64,000 nucleotides of DNA from Prunella strophiata (Eukaryota > Chordata > Aves > Passeriformes > Prunellidae), in the NCBI GenBank assembly GCA_036583965.1, contig JAZBQD010000026.1, forward strand, positions 1,612,001-1,676,000, read 5' to 3'. Positions 36,541 to 49,267 of this stretch are shown one piece after another (position 1 is the stretch's first letter; the number at the start of each line of letters is the position of its first letter). The notes under the pieces were generated by a model. The model worked only from the letters and a program-made list of their open reading frames with translations. It had not been told where the DNA came from and searched no databases. The position numbers were made by a program, and so were the translations under genes.

Positions 36541-39234
36541 CTGAGAGGGAAAAAAGCTGCTCCCTCACTACACGTTTTATAAAGGTAGAGATCTTACTGA
36601 TCTTTCTGGAAAGTCTTGATTTGCTTCACTGTGAGAAAGCAAAATAACCTGCTTCTTTTCCAGTGGTGAAGGAAAACCAGAGTGTGGCTGAGCCACCCCC
36701 AGTTGTGTGAGGCAGCACAGGAACCCTTCCTGCTATTCCTCACATTTATTTTGGCTGCACAGATCCCATTCTGCTCAGTCCTGGAGACTCCCATGCTTTA
36801 AACTTCCCTTTAGCCTGAGCAGATTTTCTGCTGAGTAAGGGCAGAGCAGGAGGGTTTGGCTCAATAGGAATTCCCAGAGAGAGGGATCAATCCCTAAAAT
36901 CCTGTGTCAGCATGAAGGGAGAGAGTGTGGCAGGAGGGACTGCCTGGGGCAGAGCCTGGGAGCTCCCTGCTCTTGGCCCATCTCATTTTGGGTTTCTCCC
37001 AGCTCATCCCTCCCAGTGGGGACTTTTCCAAGGGTAATGGCACTGTGGGAAAGCAAGGCCAGGTGTTACCACCAAGGCACTGCTGATTCTGTGACCAGTT
37101 TTATTGCTCCATCCCCTGATCCCTCAGCAAGGAGATAAACCAAGCCTGCAGAGTGATGGATTTACAGGTTTGGAATGGCTGTGGTGTTCTCACGTTTGGA
37201 ATGTTTTCTCCTGGCTTTCCCAAGCACTCAGACATGAGCTCAGTTCTCTGGGTCAGTCTGGGCAAGAGCAACCCTGCACTGATGAGAGAAGTGCAGGGTG
37301 AAATGAAAGAGCCAGCATGGGACAATTGCTGGGATGGAGGGACTCCCTGGGAAGGGGAATGCAGGAAATCAGGAGGCTGCTGAGCAGGGCTTGTCAAAGG
37401 TTCCCCCATCCAGCTCCAAACAATTCCCATCAGGAATTCTGCCATTGGCTGATTTCTCCTTATTATTCCTATGGGATTGTTCTGATCTGTTTTATCTATT
37501 CTGATCTCTTGCACAAATCTGCCATTTTGCCTTTTTAATTGTTGTCTACTTTGTATTTGAAAAGTAATACTCAGACCCACTTGGTGAAATGCCATTATTA
37601 ATTTAATTTGATAAGTCATGAAGCCTTCTTCTGGTTACTGAGGTTGCTCTCTCTGGAACTTTGTGCATAACTATGATGGTTATGTTGCTATTAAAAATAA
37701 ACTGCCAGCCTTATTTCCTAATGTTCTGTGTGGGTGTCAGAGCTGGTGCACAAGATCAGCCAGGGCAGGCTCCCCAAAGAGGCACCACCACATCCCACAG
37801 GGCTACAAGCATGGGCTGATGCTCCCTAGTGAAAGGTTTTCCTTCTCCCATCCCAGGAATGTGTGCCCAATTTGTTTTAACCTCCTCCAGGACAGAATCT
37901 TTGGGTTTCTGGTGGGTTTCTGGCAGAAGGACAAAAGAAGAGGACAGGAGTTTTGTCTGGGTATAAATCTCACTTTTCATTTGCCAAATCTGTCCAGCAC
38001 TCAGGAGAAAATCAGGGCAGTAGAGATGAAAATTCTGTGCTCAAAGTGAGATTAGTGGAGAAGCTAAAGCTGAGCTGGTTTTGATTTCCATGGAGGATTG
38101 CTGGCACAGCTGCTGTTCAAGGCCATTTGCCCTTCCACTGTGCAATATCTTTGTACTTTAAAATTAATGTAGCCTTTGAAATACTACCTGCATTTGTTCT
38201 CTGGCACTGAGCAGTGCAACTTTGAGCTTCTCCCTCTCTGCCTACCTGTGCCAAGGGAAATCTTTAATCCAGGGTCCAGCACTGCACACTCTGTACAAGG
38301 GAAACACCAAAGCCTTTGTCCAGTGACTCTGGGATTGCTGTTGCAATCTAGGTTCCAGACATTTCTGACAGAGTGTAAACTCTTTCATTTTGCATCCCTG
38401 GAATAGCAATGGTAGATAAATTTGATACATCATTGATGCCATCACTGGTGAGGCTCAGGATAAACACTTCACCTGAATCAATCACGAGGCTAAAGCCTTG
38501 CAGAGCCTTTTTTGGGGGCTGCTGATTCTTTAATCCCAAGCTGACCAACACATCTGGTGTCACCAGAAGTCTCCTTCCATTTAGAGCTAAGCAAACCAGA
38601 CTTAAAGAGAGAGAGGAGAGCCCAGAGCAGCCCAATCCAGTCATCTTTCCTGTTTTAAATTCTTTTGCTTATCTCAGTTCTGCCCTTGCCATCTGCTGGT
38701 AGTGAAAGCAGGGTAGTGACACTTGGGCGTGGTGGGATGTGAGGAGAGTATCTCAAACCCTGATCTTCTGCACTGGAGATGATAAAGGAATTCTCAGGAT
38801 AAAGGAACTGAGAGGAATTCTCAGCATCCACAGGGCAAAGGTCCCCCTGGTGCTCTTCAGTTTAATGGCTGGTGTCCTATAGGGTGCATTGTACTGCCAG
38901 CCTTTGAAAGGCTGCCTTGTTGTTTTGGTTCCATATTGTTCTGAGTTAAATGGTAGGAAAAGAGAAATTGCTGCCACCACAACATTCCCTTATAGGTCTA
39001 TTCATTATTGATCCCCAGAGGAAGTGGAGAGTTCCCCAGGACAATGGGCAGATATACAAACGAGCATACATTAACTTTCTGTGCTTGTACAGCTCATTTG
39101 GGCTGCATTTCCTCTGCATTCTCAGGGGCACAAATTCAGGCATCAATTGGTTTGATGTCTTCCTCTGCCTTGAACTGCTGCCTCGTTAGGCATTCTGGGG
39201 GACAGGCAGCCCCTCTGAGCCACAGAACTCACAG
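36541..39234. other. Intron 1, unique sequence
   Basis: No exon or repeat supported. About 37,540-37,640 is an AT-rich, non-repetitive stretch that could be conserved. Confidence 0.5.
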
Positions 39235-39960
39235 TCAGAGAATCACAGAGTCACAGAATCACAGAATAATGACAGAATTACAGAACCACAGAACCACAGA
39301 ATCACAGAATCAGAGTCACAGAATCACAGAACTGCAGTCACAGAATCACAGAACTGCAGTCACAGAATCACAGAATAATGACAGAATTACAGAACCACAG
39401 AATCAATCACAGAATCAATCACAGAATCAATCACAGAATCACAGAATCACAGAATCAATCACAGAACCACAGAATCACAGAATCAATCACAGAATCAATG
39501 ATAATTACAAAACCACAGAGTCACAGAATCACAGTCACAAAATCACAGAACCACAGAATCAGTCACAGAACCACAGAATCACAGAATCAATCACAATCAC
39601 AGAACCACAGAATCACAGAACTGCATAGTCACAGAATCACAGAATCAATCACAGAATCAATCACAGAACCACAGAATCACAGAACTGCAGAACCACAGAA
39701 TCACAGAACTGCAGAACCACAGAATCAATCACAGAATCAATCACAGAATCACAGAACCACAGAATCAGTCACAGAACCACAGAACTGCAGAACCACAGAA
39801 TCACAGAATCAATCACAGAATCAATCACAGAACCACAGAATTACAGAATCACAGAATTACAGAACCACAGAACCACAGAATTACAGAATCACAGAATCAC
39901 AGAATACAGAATCACAGAATCAATCATAAAACCACAGAATTACAGAATCAATCACAGAAT
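39235..39960 (-). repeat. Expanded CR1 3'-terminal repeat, about 0.7 kb of ACAGAATC-type octamers
   Basis: The stretch is built from CACAGAAT, CACAGAAC, ACTGCAGAA and CAATCACAGAAT units in irregular order. It is the reverse complement of the ATTCTGTG tail of CR1 and runs straight into a reverse-oriented CR1 3' end at 39,961. CR1 copies normally carry only two to four of these octamers, so this is a secondary expansion. Plus-strand open frames of Gln/Asn/His/Arg/Ile/Thr/Glu/Ser are artefacts. Confidence 0.93.
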
Positions 39961-40080
39961 ATCCTGGGTTGGAAGGGACCCACAGGGATGATCCAGCCCA
40001 GCTCCTGTCCCTGCACAGGACACCCCACCATTCCCAGCATGTGCCTGAGAGCTTTGCCCAAACCCTCCTTGAAGAGAGAG
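39961..40080 (-). mobile_element. CR1 LINE 3' end, reverse, short
   Basis: TATCCTGGGTTGGAAGGGAC, GATGATCCAGCCCAGCTCCT, the CTGCACAGGACACCCCACCA block and CTGAGAGCTTTGCCCAAACC are the reverse complement of a CR1 3' end. Similarity fades after about 40,080. Confidence 0.88.
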
Positions 40081-41376
40081 GCAGAGGCCTGATGCAGAAA
40101 TGCTTTGGGCAGCTGTGAGGGAGCACTGAGGGATGCTCTGGACTGGGAGCACTGGGAACAGAGGGCCCAGGCCAGGTCTGTGGGGTTTGGCTCTGCTGGC
40201 CTGGGGCTGTGCTCCAAGGCAGCAGGGAGCTCAGGTGAGGTTGAAGTGACTCAGCTTTGTGCCCTGCCCTTTGACAAACACCCCGGGGGCAGCACTGACT
40301 CCAGCAGGGTGGCATGGAGGAACACCCAGAAGGGATGGAGGAACACCCAGAATCTCTGGAAGGAAAAGGCTGGGGTGACTCCAGCCCTGCTCCCTGCCAT
40401 GTGGGTGTTTTGCTCAGGCCCTGCACTGAAGTTTGCAGGTGCCCCCTCAGTCTCCAGTGCATTCTGGCCTTGCATTCCTCCCTGCAGCACAGGTTTTTCC
40501 TGCCTTTGTGCCTCTGCTCTTCTGTAAATCAGGGAGGTTGGTCCTTCCCTTCCTCCCTGGAGGGATGGAGCAATCAATGTCTGGAAGAGAAAAAGCAGCT
40601 CAGGAGCTGCAGGAGATTTGCTTCATCTTTCACTCCCAGCACCAGAGCAAAACCCAGCTGGAGCTGCAGGGACAGGGAGGCATTTCAGGCTGGGAGGATC
40701 AGGGCTGGGCTTGGTCTGAACTGGCAGAAATCCTGGCAGGGATGCTCAGGACTTGCAAGGCTGCATTTTTTTTCTGGAATTTCTTCTGCTGTGGTGCCTC
40801 CCTCAGCCTCCTGAATGGTGAAATATCCACAGCATCCACACCCACACCTGCACTGGTGCAGAGGCACTCCAGCTGCAGCCACATCCCAAGAAACCTCTTA
40901 GTTTTCATTCTTCTGGCATGGAGGAATTTGCAAAGCTAATTTCCAGCCCTGATCTGCTGGATTCCCCCACTGAGAGGCTCTTACAGTGAGAGGATTCCAG
41001 GCTGAGGGTTTGTTCTCATCTCCCCCACGCTGGAGGTGCCTCTTGGAGAGCTGCTTAATGAGCCTGGAGTGCCACCTGGGCTTGTCAGGAGCTCAGGAGA
41101 GCTTCCCCTCCTCCTTGGAGCCCTCAAACAGCCCCTTGCTGCTTTCAGCAGTAGAAATAAGGTGATTACAGGTATCACACTGCTCAAGGGAATATTGGAG
41201 TTATTGGAGTTGAGAATCCAAAGGAGAAATCCCCCTTCTAGGAGCTCACTTGTTCTGGAATCTGCACACTTTTGGGGAGAAGCAGAAAATTGCAGCTGAG
41301 CAGCATCCAGCCTGGACTCAAAATCCAGCCTGAGTTCCTCCTTGCCCCTTGCAGTATGTTATTTATTTATTAATTA
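40081..41376. other. Intron 1, unique sequence
   Basis: Nothing recognised apart from a small duplication, GGAGGAACACCCAGAA, near 40,316-40,352. Confidence 0.5.
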
Positions 41377-41405
41377 TTATTATTATTATTATTATTGTTG
41401 TTGTT
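41377..41405. repeat. (ATT)n-(GTT)n microsatellite
   Basis: About seven ATT copies followed by three to four GTT copies. Confidence 0.95.
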
Positions 41406-43028
41406 GCCATTTTGACACTGTCCTTTCTCAGCCATGGATGTTTCCCTACAAAAGCTGCACCTACCCAAACCTACAGCTGAGGCTTGAGTTCCTTAAGTGT
41501 CAGCTCATTTTTGGGTTTGCACCCTCAGAGGATGGGCACGACCATGCAGAAAACAAAAGCTGAATAACACACAGACACAAACAAGACACCCATGTACAGA
41601 TCCTCTCAAAGCTCAGTATCCAAGCTTCTATTAGTATTTGTTAATATTTTGTCATGAGGAAGGGTGGGAAGAAAGAAAAGAAGAGACATTGTTCCTCCTT
41701 GGAAAGTGTTTTGTTTTTCCCAAGCAGCAGAACTGTAGGTATTGACTTTAAGAACACATTTCTGTGTCCAGTAGGTCTGAAAAACCTTGGGAGGACAGGA
41801 CAAAGGGAGGCCAGGAGGGGTCAGTGCTGGAGCTGGGCTCTGAGGAGGGGCAGGACTGGGATTAGGGGCAGGCCAGGGATGGATGGGTTTATCCATGATG
41901 GTTGTCAGGGACTCTTCACCCATCCTGTAGCAAAGTTTGTGAAACCAGCCCAGCAAAGCTCCTGAACTCTCAGCATTCCTTCAGCCACTGCTTTGCTTAT
42001 ACATGACCAATATTCTGTCTCTTGTCTCTTTTCATGTGAAAATAATCAAATTAATGCAGAGTCACAAAGCTGATCTGTGCATCCATTGACAGAATTGCAA
42101 CTCCTTCCTCTCCTACCAAGCAATGTCTCTCACTGAAAAGGGAACACCAAAAGTGAGTGTTCACTGGAATATGCCACCCTGGCCTTTAATGAAGATGGAA
42201 ATACATAGGAAAAGCAGAATTCCTGGGCATTATCAGCCTCCATAGGCTGTTACTCTCTTTGTTACTGGGGCAATGCATGTGCTGGGTGGGCTGCAGTGCT
42301 CCTGAGTGTCTTTGTGCTCAGGAGCAGCATATTCCCAAGCATGTTGTCTTTGGCATGGCCAGTATTTTATCTGCCAGAGCCAATGTTAATGAAAAATTCC
42401 TGAAAAATTCCACATTTCAACACAGCACCACTCTGCTGGGAATAACAATCTCTCGTGACCTGGTTCAAAAGCAGATATCAGGCAGGATATAAAACAGGAG
42501 GGTGTTTCTGACCCCCCTGCCCCAAATTTGGGGATTTGGGGCTGAGTTTGTGGTGCTTGCCTGCCTTTAGGAGTGATCTCAGCACTGTCAGGCTGTGAAC
42601 TCCCTGTGGGATGTGCACCCAAAATCAGGATTGTGCTGTCAGAGCCACGGGGCTGGTGACACTGAGAACTCCTTGTGTGGCACAGCAGTCCCAGCTCTCC
42701 AAAGCACAGTGAATTTATGGCAATTTGTAGAGAAATGTCTGCACAGGAGGGCTGTCTCCTTCTGGGACAGTGCTGGCATTGTCCCTGCTGGGGTCCCTTT
42801 GACACAGGGCAGAAAATCTGTGACCCATCCCAGCAAACATCAGCCTGGATGCTTTGTCACATATGGCTTCACCTCCTCGTTGCAGCAGACTGCAAAACCA
42901 AGGTCAGGCAAATAAAGCTGGGGAAAAAAAGCCCAAGTTCTGAGTAAAGTGGCTTTAAATCACTGCCACCAACTGCAAAGGGACAGAACAGGGAAGTGGA
43001 AGGGACTATTTTGATACTGTGATGTTCA
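41406..43028. other. Intron 1, unique sequence
   Basis: No supported exon or element. Confidence 0.5.
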
Positions 43029-43345
43029 TGTGTCTGAGACTTAACACACAACAGACCCCTGTAGATCATCAGCCAAACAGGCTGTTTTATTGTTTCTGAC
43101 CACCTTTTATAGACAATTCAAAAACTCCTGGTTCTATACAGTCTCTACACCCCTCAGACTCTCAACCAGTCAAATACTTGTATTCCAGGAGGGTTATTGT
43201 TGGTTGGAACCTCTGTCAGTCAGCCCAGAGGCTGGTTTATGGAGCTGGGCTGGATTTCTTACTTATAACTGGATGAATGCTAACCACAGATCAGCTTGTA
43301 CTGCAACTCTGATTCACCTTGATTTGCATGAATTGGGGGCTCACA
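43029..43345 (-). mobile_element. Probable solo LTR of an endogenous retrovirus, reverse
   Basis: Read on the minus strand, the block starts TGTGAGCCCC and ends CTCAGACACA, so it has TG...CA ends. In the right order it has a TATAAAAGG box (complement of about 43,105-43,113) followed about 20 bp later by AATAAA (complement of 43,085-43,090). About 55 bp then remain to the CA end. Such order and spacing fit an LTR promoter and polyadenylation signal. No clear target-site duplication was found and no internal viral gene lies next to it, so it would be a solo LTR. Ends are uncertain. Confidence 0.45.
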
Positions 43346-46300
43346 GGTGGGTTTCCCCTGGGATTTCTGAGCCAGCCCATCCTCCCTGCCCTGGCAGAGC
43401 TCCTTGGCTGGGTGGGCAGGACAGGCCAGCCAGGGCTGTGGGACTGGGGACATCCCACCACAGCACAGAGAGCCCTGCTCAGGGCACCCTGCAGCAAACA
43501 CAGCACCTGCTGGGTCTGTTCAGGGAGCGTGGGTCACTCTGTGAGTGAAGAAAAAATGAGTGAGCTTGTCCAAAAGCAAGGAAAACTCCATGGATCCAGC
43601 CTTTCCACGGGTCCTTTCTGCTCCATTTTGTGCCCCACAATGCAGAGGGCAAAGGCAAATCAAGCCTTACAACTGCCAGGCCTGGAAATGCAGTGTATTC
43701 CACAGCATGCAGCCCTGCCAGGAGGCTGGAGAGCAGTGGGATTTACCCCCTGCAGGCAGGGTGGGTGGTGGGTGCTGTGCCTGCCTTGGTGCCACAGCAT
43801 TGACAGCACACAGAGCAGAGCAGCTGGAATTCCTGCACACAGACACATCCCTGGGTGAGCACTCAGCTCCCAGCCCCTGCAAGGTCCCCTCTTGCCAAAA
43901 TCCCCCTCCTTGGGAGATTTGCCTCAGTGGCTGCAGCTCAGAGAGGGCACAGCCCGTTCCTCCTGTGCAGAAAACATCTGTGCCTGCTCTGAGCTGCTGC
44001 CTGCACTGCAGCTGGGAAGGATGCTGAGGGAGGGACAGCTTCTTGCCAATCACAGCCTTGCCCAAATATTTATCTCTGCTAAAACCAGTTTAGCTGCTGG
44101 ATGCAGCCCAAGGTTGGCTCTGAGGGGAGACATCAAACACAATGCACATGAATCAGGGACGGCACATCTGGCACTGCCTGTGTGCTGCAGGAATAGAAAT
44201 AAAGAGCCAGCAAACTCCAGCTGCTGAGTTATCTGTCCTGCAACAAGGCTGCAGCTTCCTACCATCACCAGCAGTGCCAGGAGGGTGCCAGGGATCACCT
44301 GGGGCTGCTCTGAGGTCCCTGTTGGCACTTGCACCCCTTTGGCATGAGGGGCTCCAGACTGAAGGATCACCACTCTTTGAGAAGGATTTAAGAGTGATGG
44401 AGCAAAGCAGGGCAGGGCTGCCAGTATTCAGAACATTTCTCTGATATTTTATTTCTGGAAGTATCTGATGCAAATGTTCTTTTCCTGGAAAGATTCCTCC
44501 CCCTGCCTGCTTCCCCCTCCTCCCTCAGAACTCTGGTGCCAATATTTCTGCTGCAGCTTCCTTGCTCCCAGGGGTTTCCTGCTGGAGATTTCCCTCCCCT
44601 CTGGCCTGGAGCTGGTGGTCCCTGCACTGTTCTGTGGAAGGAGGGAATGGCCCCAGCAGTGCCTGGGATGCTGGCAGGTATCCCTGAGGGGTTCCAGCAG
44701 GTCCTGCCAGCACAGAGGTGCTCTGGGAGGATGGCTCAGCCATTCCTGGGAGTCTCTGATCCTCTTTTCCAAAGTGTGAGGCTGGCAGGTGCAGGGAATG
44801 GCTGGATCCACGTGCAGGGAGACATTTCAGCACATGCTGCATCCCACTGCTCCCATCCTCTCAGGAAGGGAGCCCTGCCCCCAGGACTGTGTCCAGCAGC
44901 ACCTCTCACTCCATCCCTCTGATAAAAGGATAAGCACAGCCTTCAGCCAGGCAAGGCTTGGCATGAAGGCATGGACAGAAACATTGGAGCTGAGGGTGCA
45001 AATCTGCAGTGCCCAAAGGGTCATTTTGATCACTTTGGAAAAAATCATCTTGCAGAGCAGCTCTGGAGAAAGGCTTATCACTTCAACTTCCCTGATTAGC
45101 CCAGGACACCAATTTTAGGCACTGTAAAAACAGTGGAGGTCAAATTTACTATGGAGGGCAAGGACCAGTGACTCAATTTTCCTTATTCTTTATAGTCACT
45201 TTTCACCTTGAAGAACAAAAGGTCCCAAAGTCAGAGAACGTTTGTTCTTGAGCCTTGCCAAAGCCTTTTCTTTTTTAATAAACCATCATTAAAATCTGGG
45301 CCCTTTGCCTTGACAAAAGAAAAGAATATATTTGTGTACACTTAAGTGACAGGAAAGAGCCTGTGAGGCAGGCCTGGTCACAGATAAAGGAATTCCGGAC
45401 ATTATTCCTTGTGCTCCAAGGGGCTGGGACATGGGATTTCCTCTCCAAGTGGTAAATAGCCCTGCAGTTGGACAGCAGGGTGGGGCCACCCTTGCTTTCT
45501 TTAAAACCAGGAGAGATGAAAGCACTTTAGGAGAAGAAAGAGGGGCTGGGTGCATGTGCACAATGAATCCCTGGGAATGGCTGGGGGGAATCCACCTGCT
45601 CCAAGCTTTGCCCCCAAAACCTTCCCAGGGGTCTGAGGTGCTGCCAGCTGGGCTGTGCTTTGGGAAGTGCTCATGGCACAGAAAATAGATCAAACTCCAA
45701 GGAGTGGCCCCAAATCTCAGCACCTGGCGTGTTCTCCCTGGATCTGTGGGAGATAGGTGGAATCTGTGGGGAAATGGGTTTGGTTTGGGATGACTCTGGC
45801 TCCTTCCTGCTCTGAAAGCTCCCCCTGCACGCTGTGGGACACTGAGTGCCTGTCCTGGGCTGGAATGGGATCAGAGAGGGCAGCGAGGGGGGATCCCACA
45901 GCTGTGAGCTCCTTGAGGAGCCTCACTGGGTTTGGGACACAAAGGAGGCAGTTGAGGATTCTCTAACTGAGGGCACCTTTCTGTCTTGTGCTGAGGCATG
46001 CCCAGGAGTGGGGTGAGCGTTCCTTGTAAGAAAACAGAAGAGCTGGAGCTGTAGATTTTATCCTGTTCTCATTTTATATTGAGAAAGATTCAACTTTGGA
46101 TTAATCTTTTGCATGGAGGGCTCACCAAAGTGCCTCGAGTTGGGTGAAGACAGGAGGGAGAGGAACATGACATGAGGGAGACAGGAACATTGAGCTGATT
46201 TTATATTTGGATTTCCTTTCCTCCCTGTTCCTGTGGCTGTCCTGGAGGGTCAGCAGAGCCTGCAGATCCCAAACCTCCCAGCTACAGCCAGGCTTAATGA

Positions 46301-47479
46301 GAAAGGGAAAGATTTGCACATTACAGCTCTGCAAATCCTCAGGATCCAGGTCTTCAACAATAAACATTCATTTAGGGAATCAGCAGTGGAACAGAGAAAT
46401 TAGCATTTTGCAGGAGTTTGCAAATGGCAGGTTCCTCCATGAGCTTTTCATTGCCTTCTGCTTGAGTGTAGATATCTGAATTATTTTCCCTTTTAACTAC
46501 AATGGGACCTCGTGTTGGCACAGGGAGGCACCTGATCAGACTGGAGAATCCCACCTGGAGAATGGGAATGTTGATGAGGTCGAACTGCTGCTTCCAGCTC
46601 AAGATCCAGTCTGGATGTGCTGTGAGGATTTGGTTCCACTGGTGAATAAAACCCCAGGGGAGGGCTGGAGAGGTTGAAATCGTGGCTGTGTTCTGCCCCC
46701 ACTGCATCCCACTGGCTTAAGAGATTGTGTCAAGGGGCTTGAAGTCCCTGCAGAGCACAAGGAGGGCTCTAATCAAGTTCAGAATGGAGAATTCCAAGGA
46801 AAAATGCCAAATTTTCCTTCTTTCTCTGTGCCTCCTTACCAACCACCCACATTTTTCTGGAAACCAGGGAAAAGAGAAAGTTGCCCTGTTGGCTGCAGGA
46901 ATAAAATACCACAGCTAAAATTCCTCTATGGCTGCTCTGAGGAACAACAAAGACAGTGAGAGATGAATCATGCAGAGAATTACTCATTTCCAAACAGTAA
47001 ACAGGTCATGCTCAGCATTGTTAACTCAGGGTTGTCACTGCTGTGGGAGCCTGGGGAGAGCAGGGAAAATCTGTCCTTGCTCAGGAGTGAAATGATGGGA
47101 ATCAGGCAGGAATTGCACCCAAACATTGGCACTTCTGCCAGGGGGTGTGGGGCACTCACACTTCAGGCTCACTGTGAATTCCTGCTTTTCAGATTTCCTG
47201 GTACAGGATAATCCATTCAATCTCACCAGATAAACTGTGTGTGATGGCCAAAGGCCAAACAAACAACACTGAAAAATGAACAAACCTTTTTAGAAAGATT
47301 TATAAGAAACTAAACGGGTCTAATACTGAGGTTAGGGACTTGTAATTTTAAAATAGCTCAACTGAATTAAGAATACAAAAATTAATTAATTAATTAACTG
47401 AATTAAGAATACAAAAAGTGATCTGCTGTCCTTCCTCCTGTGGTGATGTGAGCACTGGACAGTTTCTGTTTCATCACAG
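43346..47479. other. Intron 1, unique sequence with a short AATT run
   Basis: No supported exon. A TTAA/ATTA microsatellite of about 18 bp lies near 47,380-47,398, between two copies of ACTGAATTAAGAATACAAAA. Confidence 0.5.
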
Positions 47480-47770
47480 GGGAAATTGAATCTTTAACTT
47501 CAGTGCCATTGTGGGGGAAACATCCTTTAATTTCAATGCCACAACAGAGCAAACTGTCCTTTAATTTCAGTGCCATTGCAGGAGGAACTGTCCCTTAATT
47601 TCAGAGGCATTGCAAGGGAAACTTTCCTTAATTTCACTGCCACTGTCAGGGAAACTTTCCTTAATTTCACTGCCACTGTGAGGGAAACTTTCCTTAATTT
47701 CAGTGCTATTGCAGGGAAACTGTCCCTTAATTTCAGTGCATTGTGGGGGAAACTTCCCTTAATTTCAGAA
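47480..47770. repeat. Minisatellite, about 33-37-bp unit, about 8 copies
   Basis: GAAACTTTCCTTAATTTCAC followed by TGCCACTGTCAGG-like sequence repeats. Outer copies are more diverged (CTTTAATTTCAGTGCCATTG) than the inner ones, as in arrays growing from the middle. Confidence 0.92.
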
Positions 47771-49220
47771 GCCTTTGCCCCATGTCAGGATCTCTTCCTG
47801 CTGCCTCTGCCTGGCCTCAGAGAGCTCTTCCCACTGCACAGATGTTCATGTCAGCACAGCAGCTCCTGTGAACAAGGACTGGGGCTTGCTCTACAGCTCT
47901 TTTTACTCCCCAGCAGTGTTTTTCTCCTCCCAAAGCTGCTTCCATGCTTTAACCTTGCTCTAGAGCCCAAAAGAAATGCCTCACAATTTTCCTGAAGGCT
48001 GTCTTTATTCTGATGGCTCCTGTTTGAACCACTGCTATGCAGTTAATGCTGCACAGTCCTTTCTACCCTGAGACCTTCCAGCCAAGGGTTTTACAATTTG
48101 GCAGCTGAGGTTTCAGCCTCAAAATTCATCCCTGTTTTTTTACTCTCCCCCAAGAGCCTGTTTTCAATTGATATAAACATTTTGAGAGCTTAAGAGTGCA
48201 ACAAAATGCTGAGCCCCCCTTTTCCAGCTGGAACCCAAGAGTGTTCCTGTGACTCCAAGTGTTGTTTGCTGTTGGCTGTGCCAGTGACTGGGCTGGGCTT
48301 GGCCTGGCCATGCAGATCCAGGCACCTCTGTAAGCTCCTGGCACATCCAGGGAAAATTCAACCCATTTTTATGGCTTTTCTAGCAATTCTGTCTGCCTGC
48401 AGTGGGTGTTCTTCCCCCTCCTGCCCTGCCACACCTCACAAACACCCCTGTGCTGAGCAAGGGGCACCAGGAACCTGTTGGCTTGCCTTCAGCACATGCA
48501 GAAACCCCTCAGAGCCACAGGTCACCTCTGCCAGGCCAAAATTCATGTGCAGCACCAAAAGTTTTAGTGATTAACCAAGACAAGAGGGAGTGGAACTCTG
48601 AAAGAGGAACCCCAGCAAGGGCTCTAGCTTGATAAGCTGTTTGTTTATTCTGCAGGGTCTCAGATCTGGATTTCATTTCTGGGATTCATTCTCTGAATTC
48701 TTAGTGCATGCAAATCAAGGCTGTATGTGTGGAATCAGGATGGAAGGAACCTTTTTAATTTAATTGCCTGCATGGATTTGCATTATTCTTTCATCTCTCA
48801 CCTTGGTGCTTTTCTCCTCCTGAATTCAAATGGTGACATTTTTCTTTCTTGGTGACATCCAGTTTTCATTTTGCTTTCATTCAGTGCTCACTGAACTTTC
48901 ATCATTCTCTTTTTTCTTAGTCATTTCCATAGAGTTCTGTATTCCTTACCAGGGCTTTGGATCCTCTGTAAGAGACAGGCAGGACAGAGCTCCAAACCCT
49001 CCTCATTTAATTACTTTTAGAGTCATATTTGTTGATTTTGTTAACTACCCAGCACCCAAAGGAATTTTACTGTTCAAAGGACAACTGCACATTTTGTCTG
49101 TCTATAGAAACTGCAAGAAACTTTTGGGATGAAGAGGAGAGCTTTTCAGGAAAAGCAAACAGTGGCGTGGTTGTTTCTGCTCTGAAATCAGTATTAAAAA
49201 CAGAACCAGTTCAGAGTTTC

Positions 49221-49223
<3 letters not shown>
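47771..49223. other. Intron 1, unique sequence
   Basis: Nothing recognised. Confidence 0.5.

Positions 49224-49262
<39 letters not shown>
49224..49262 (+). repeat. A39 homopolymer
   Basis: Thirty-nine A in a row. No retroposed gene body or known short element was identified upstream, so it may be a simple homopolymer rather than a retroposon tail. Confidence 0.95.

Positions 49263-49267
<5 letters not shown>

Noticed and set aside
39008..39929. Plus-strand frames rich in Gln, Asn, His, Arg and Ser
   Set aside because: Translation of the expanded CR1 terminal octamers.
49100..49262. Processed pseudogene or SINE ending in the A39 run
   Set aside because: No gene similarity, tRNA-like promoter or flanking duplication could be seen upstream of the A run.
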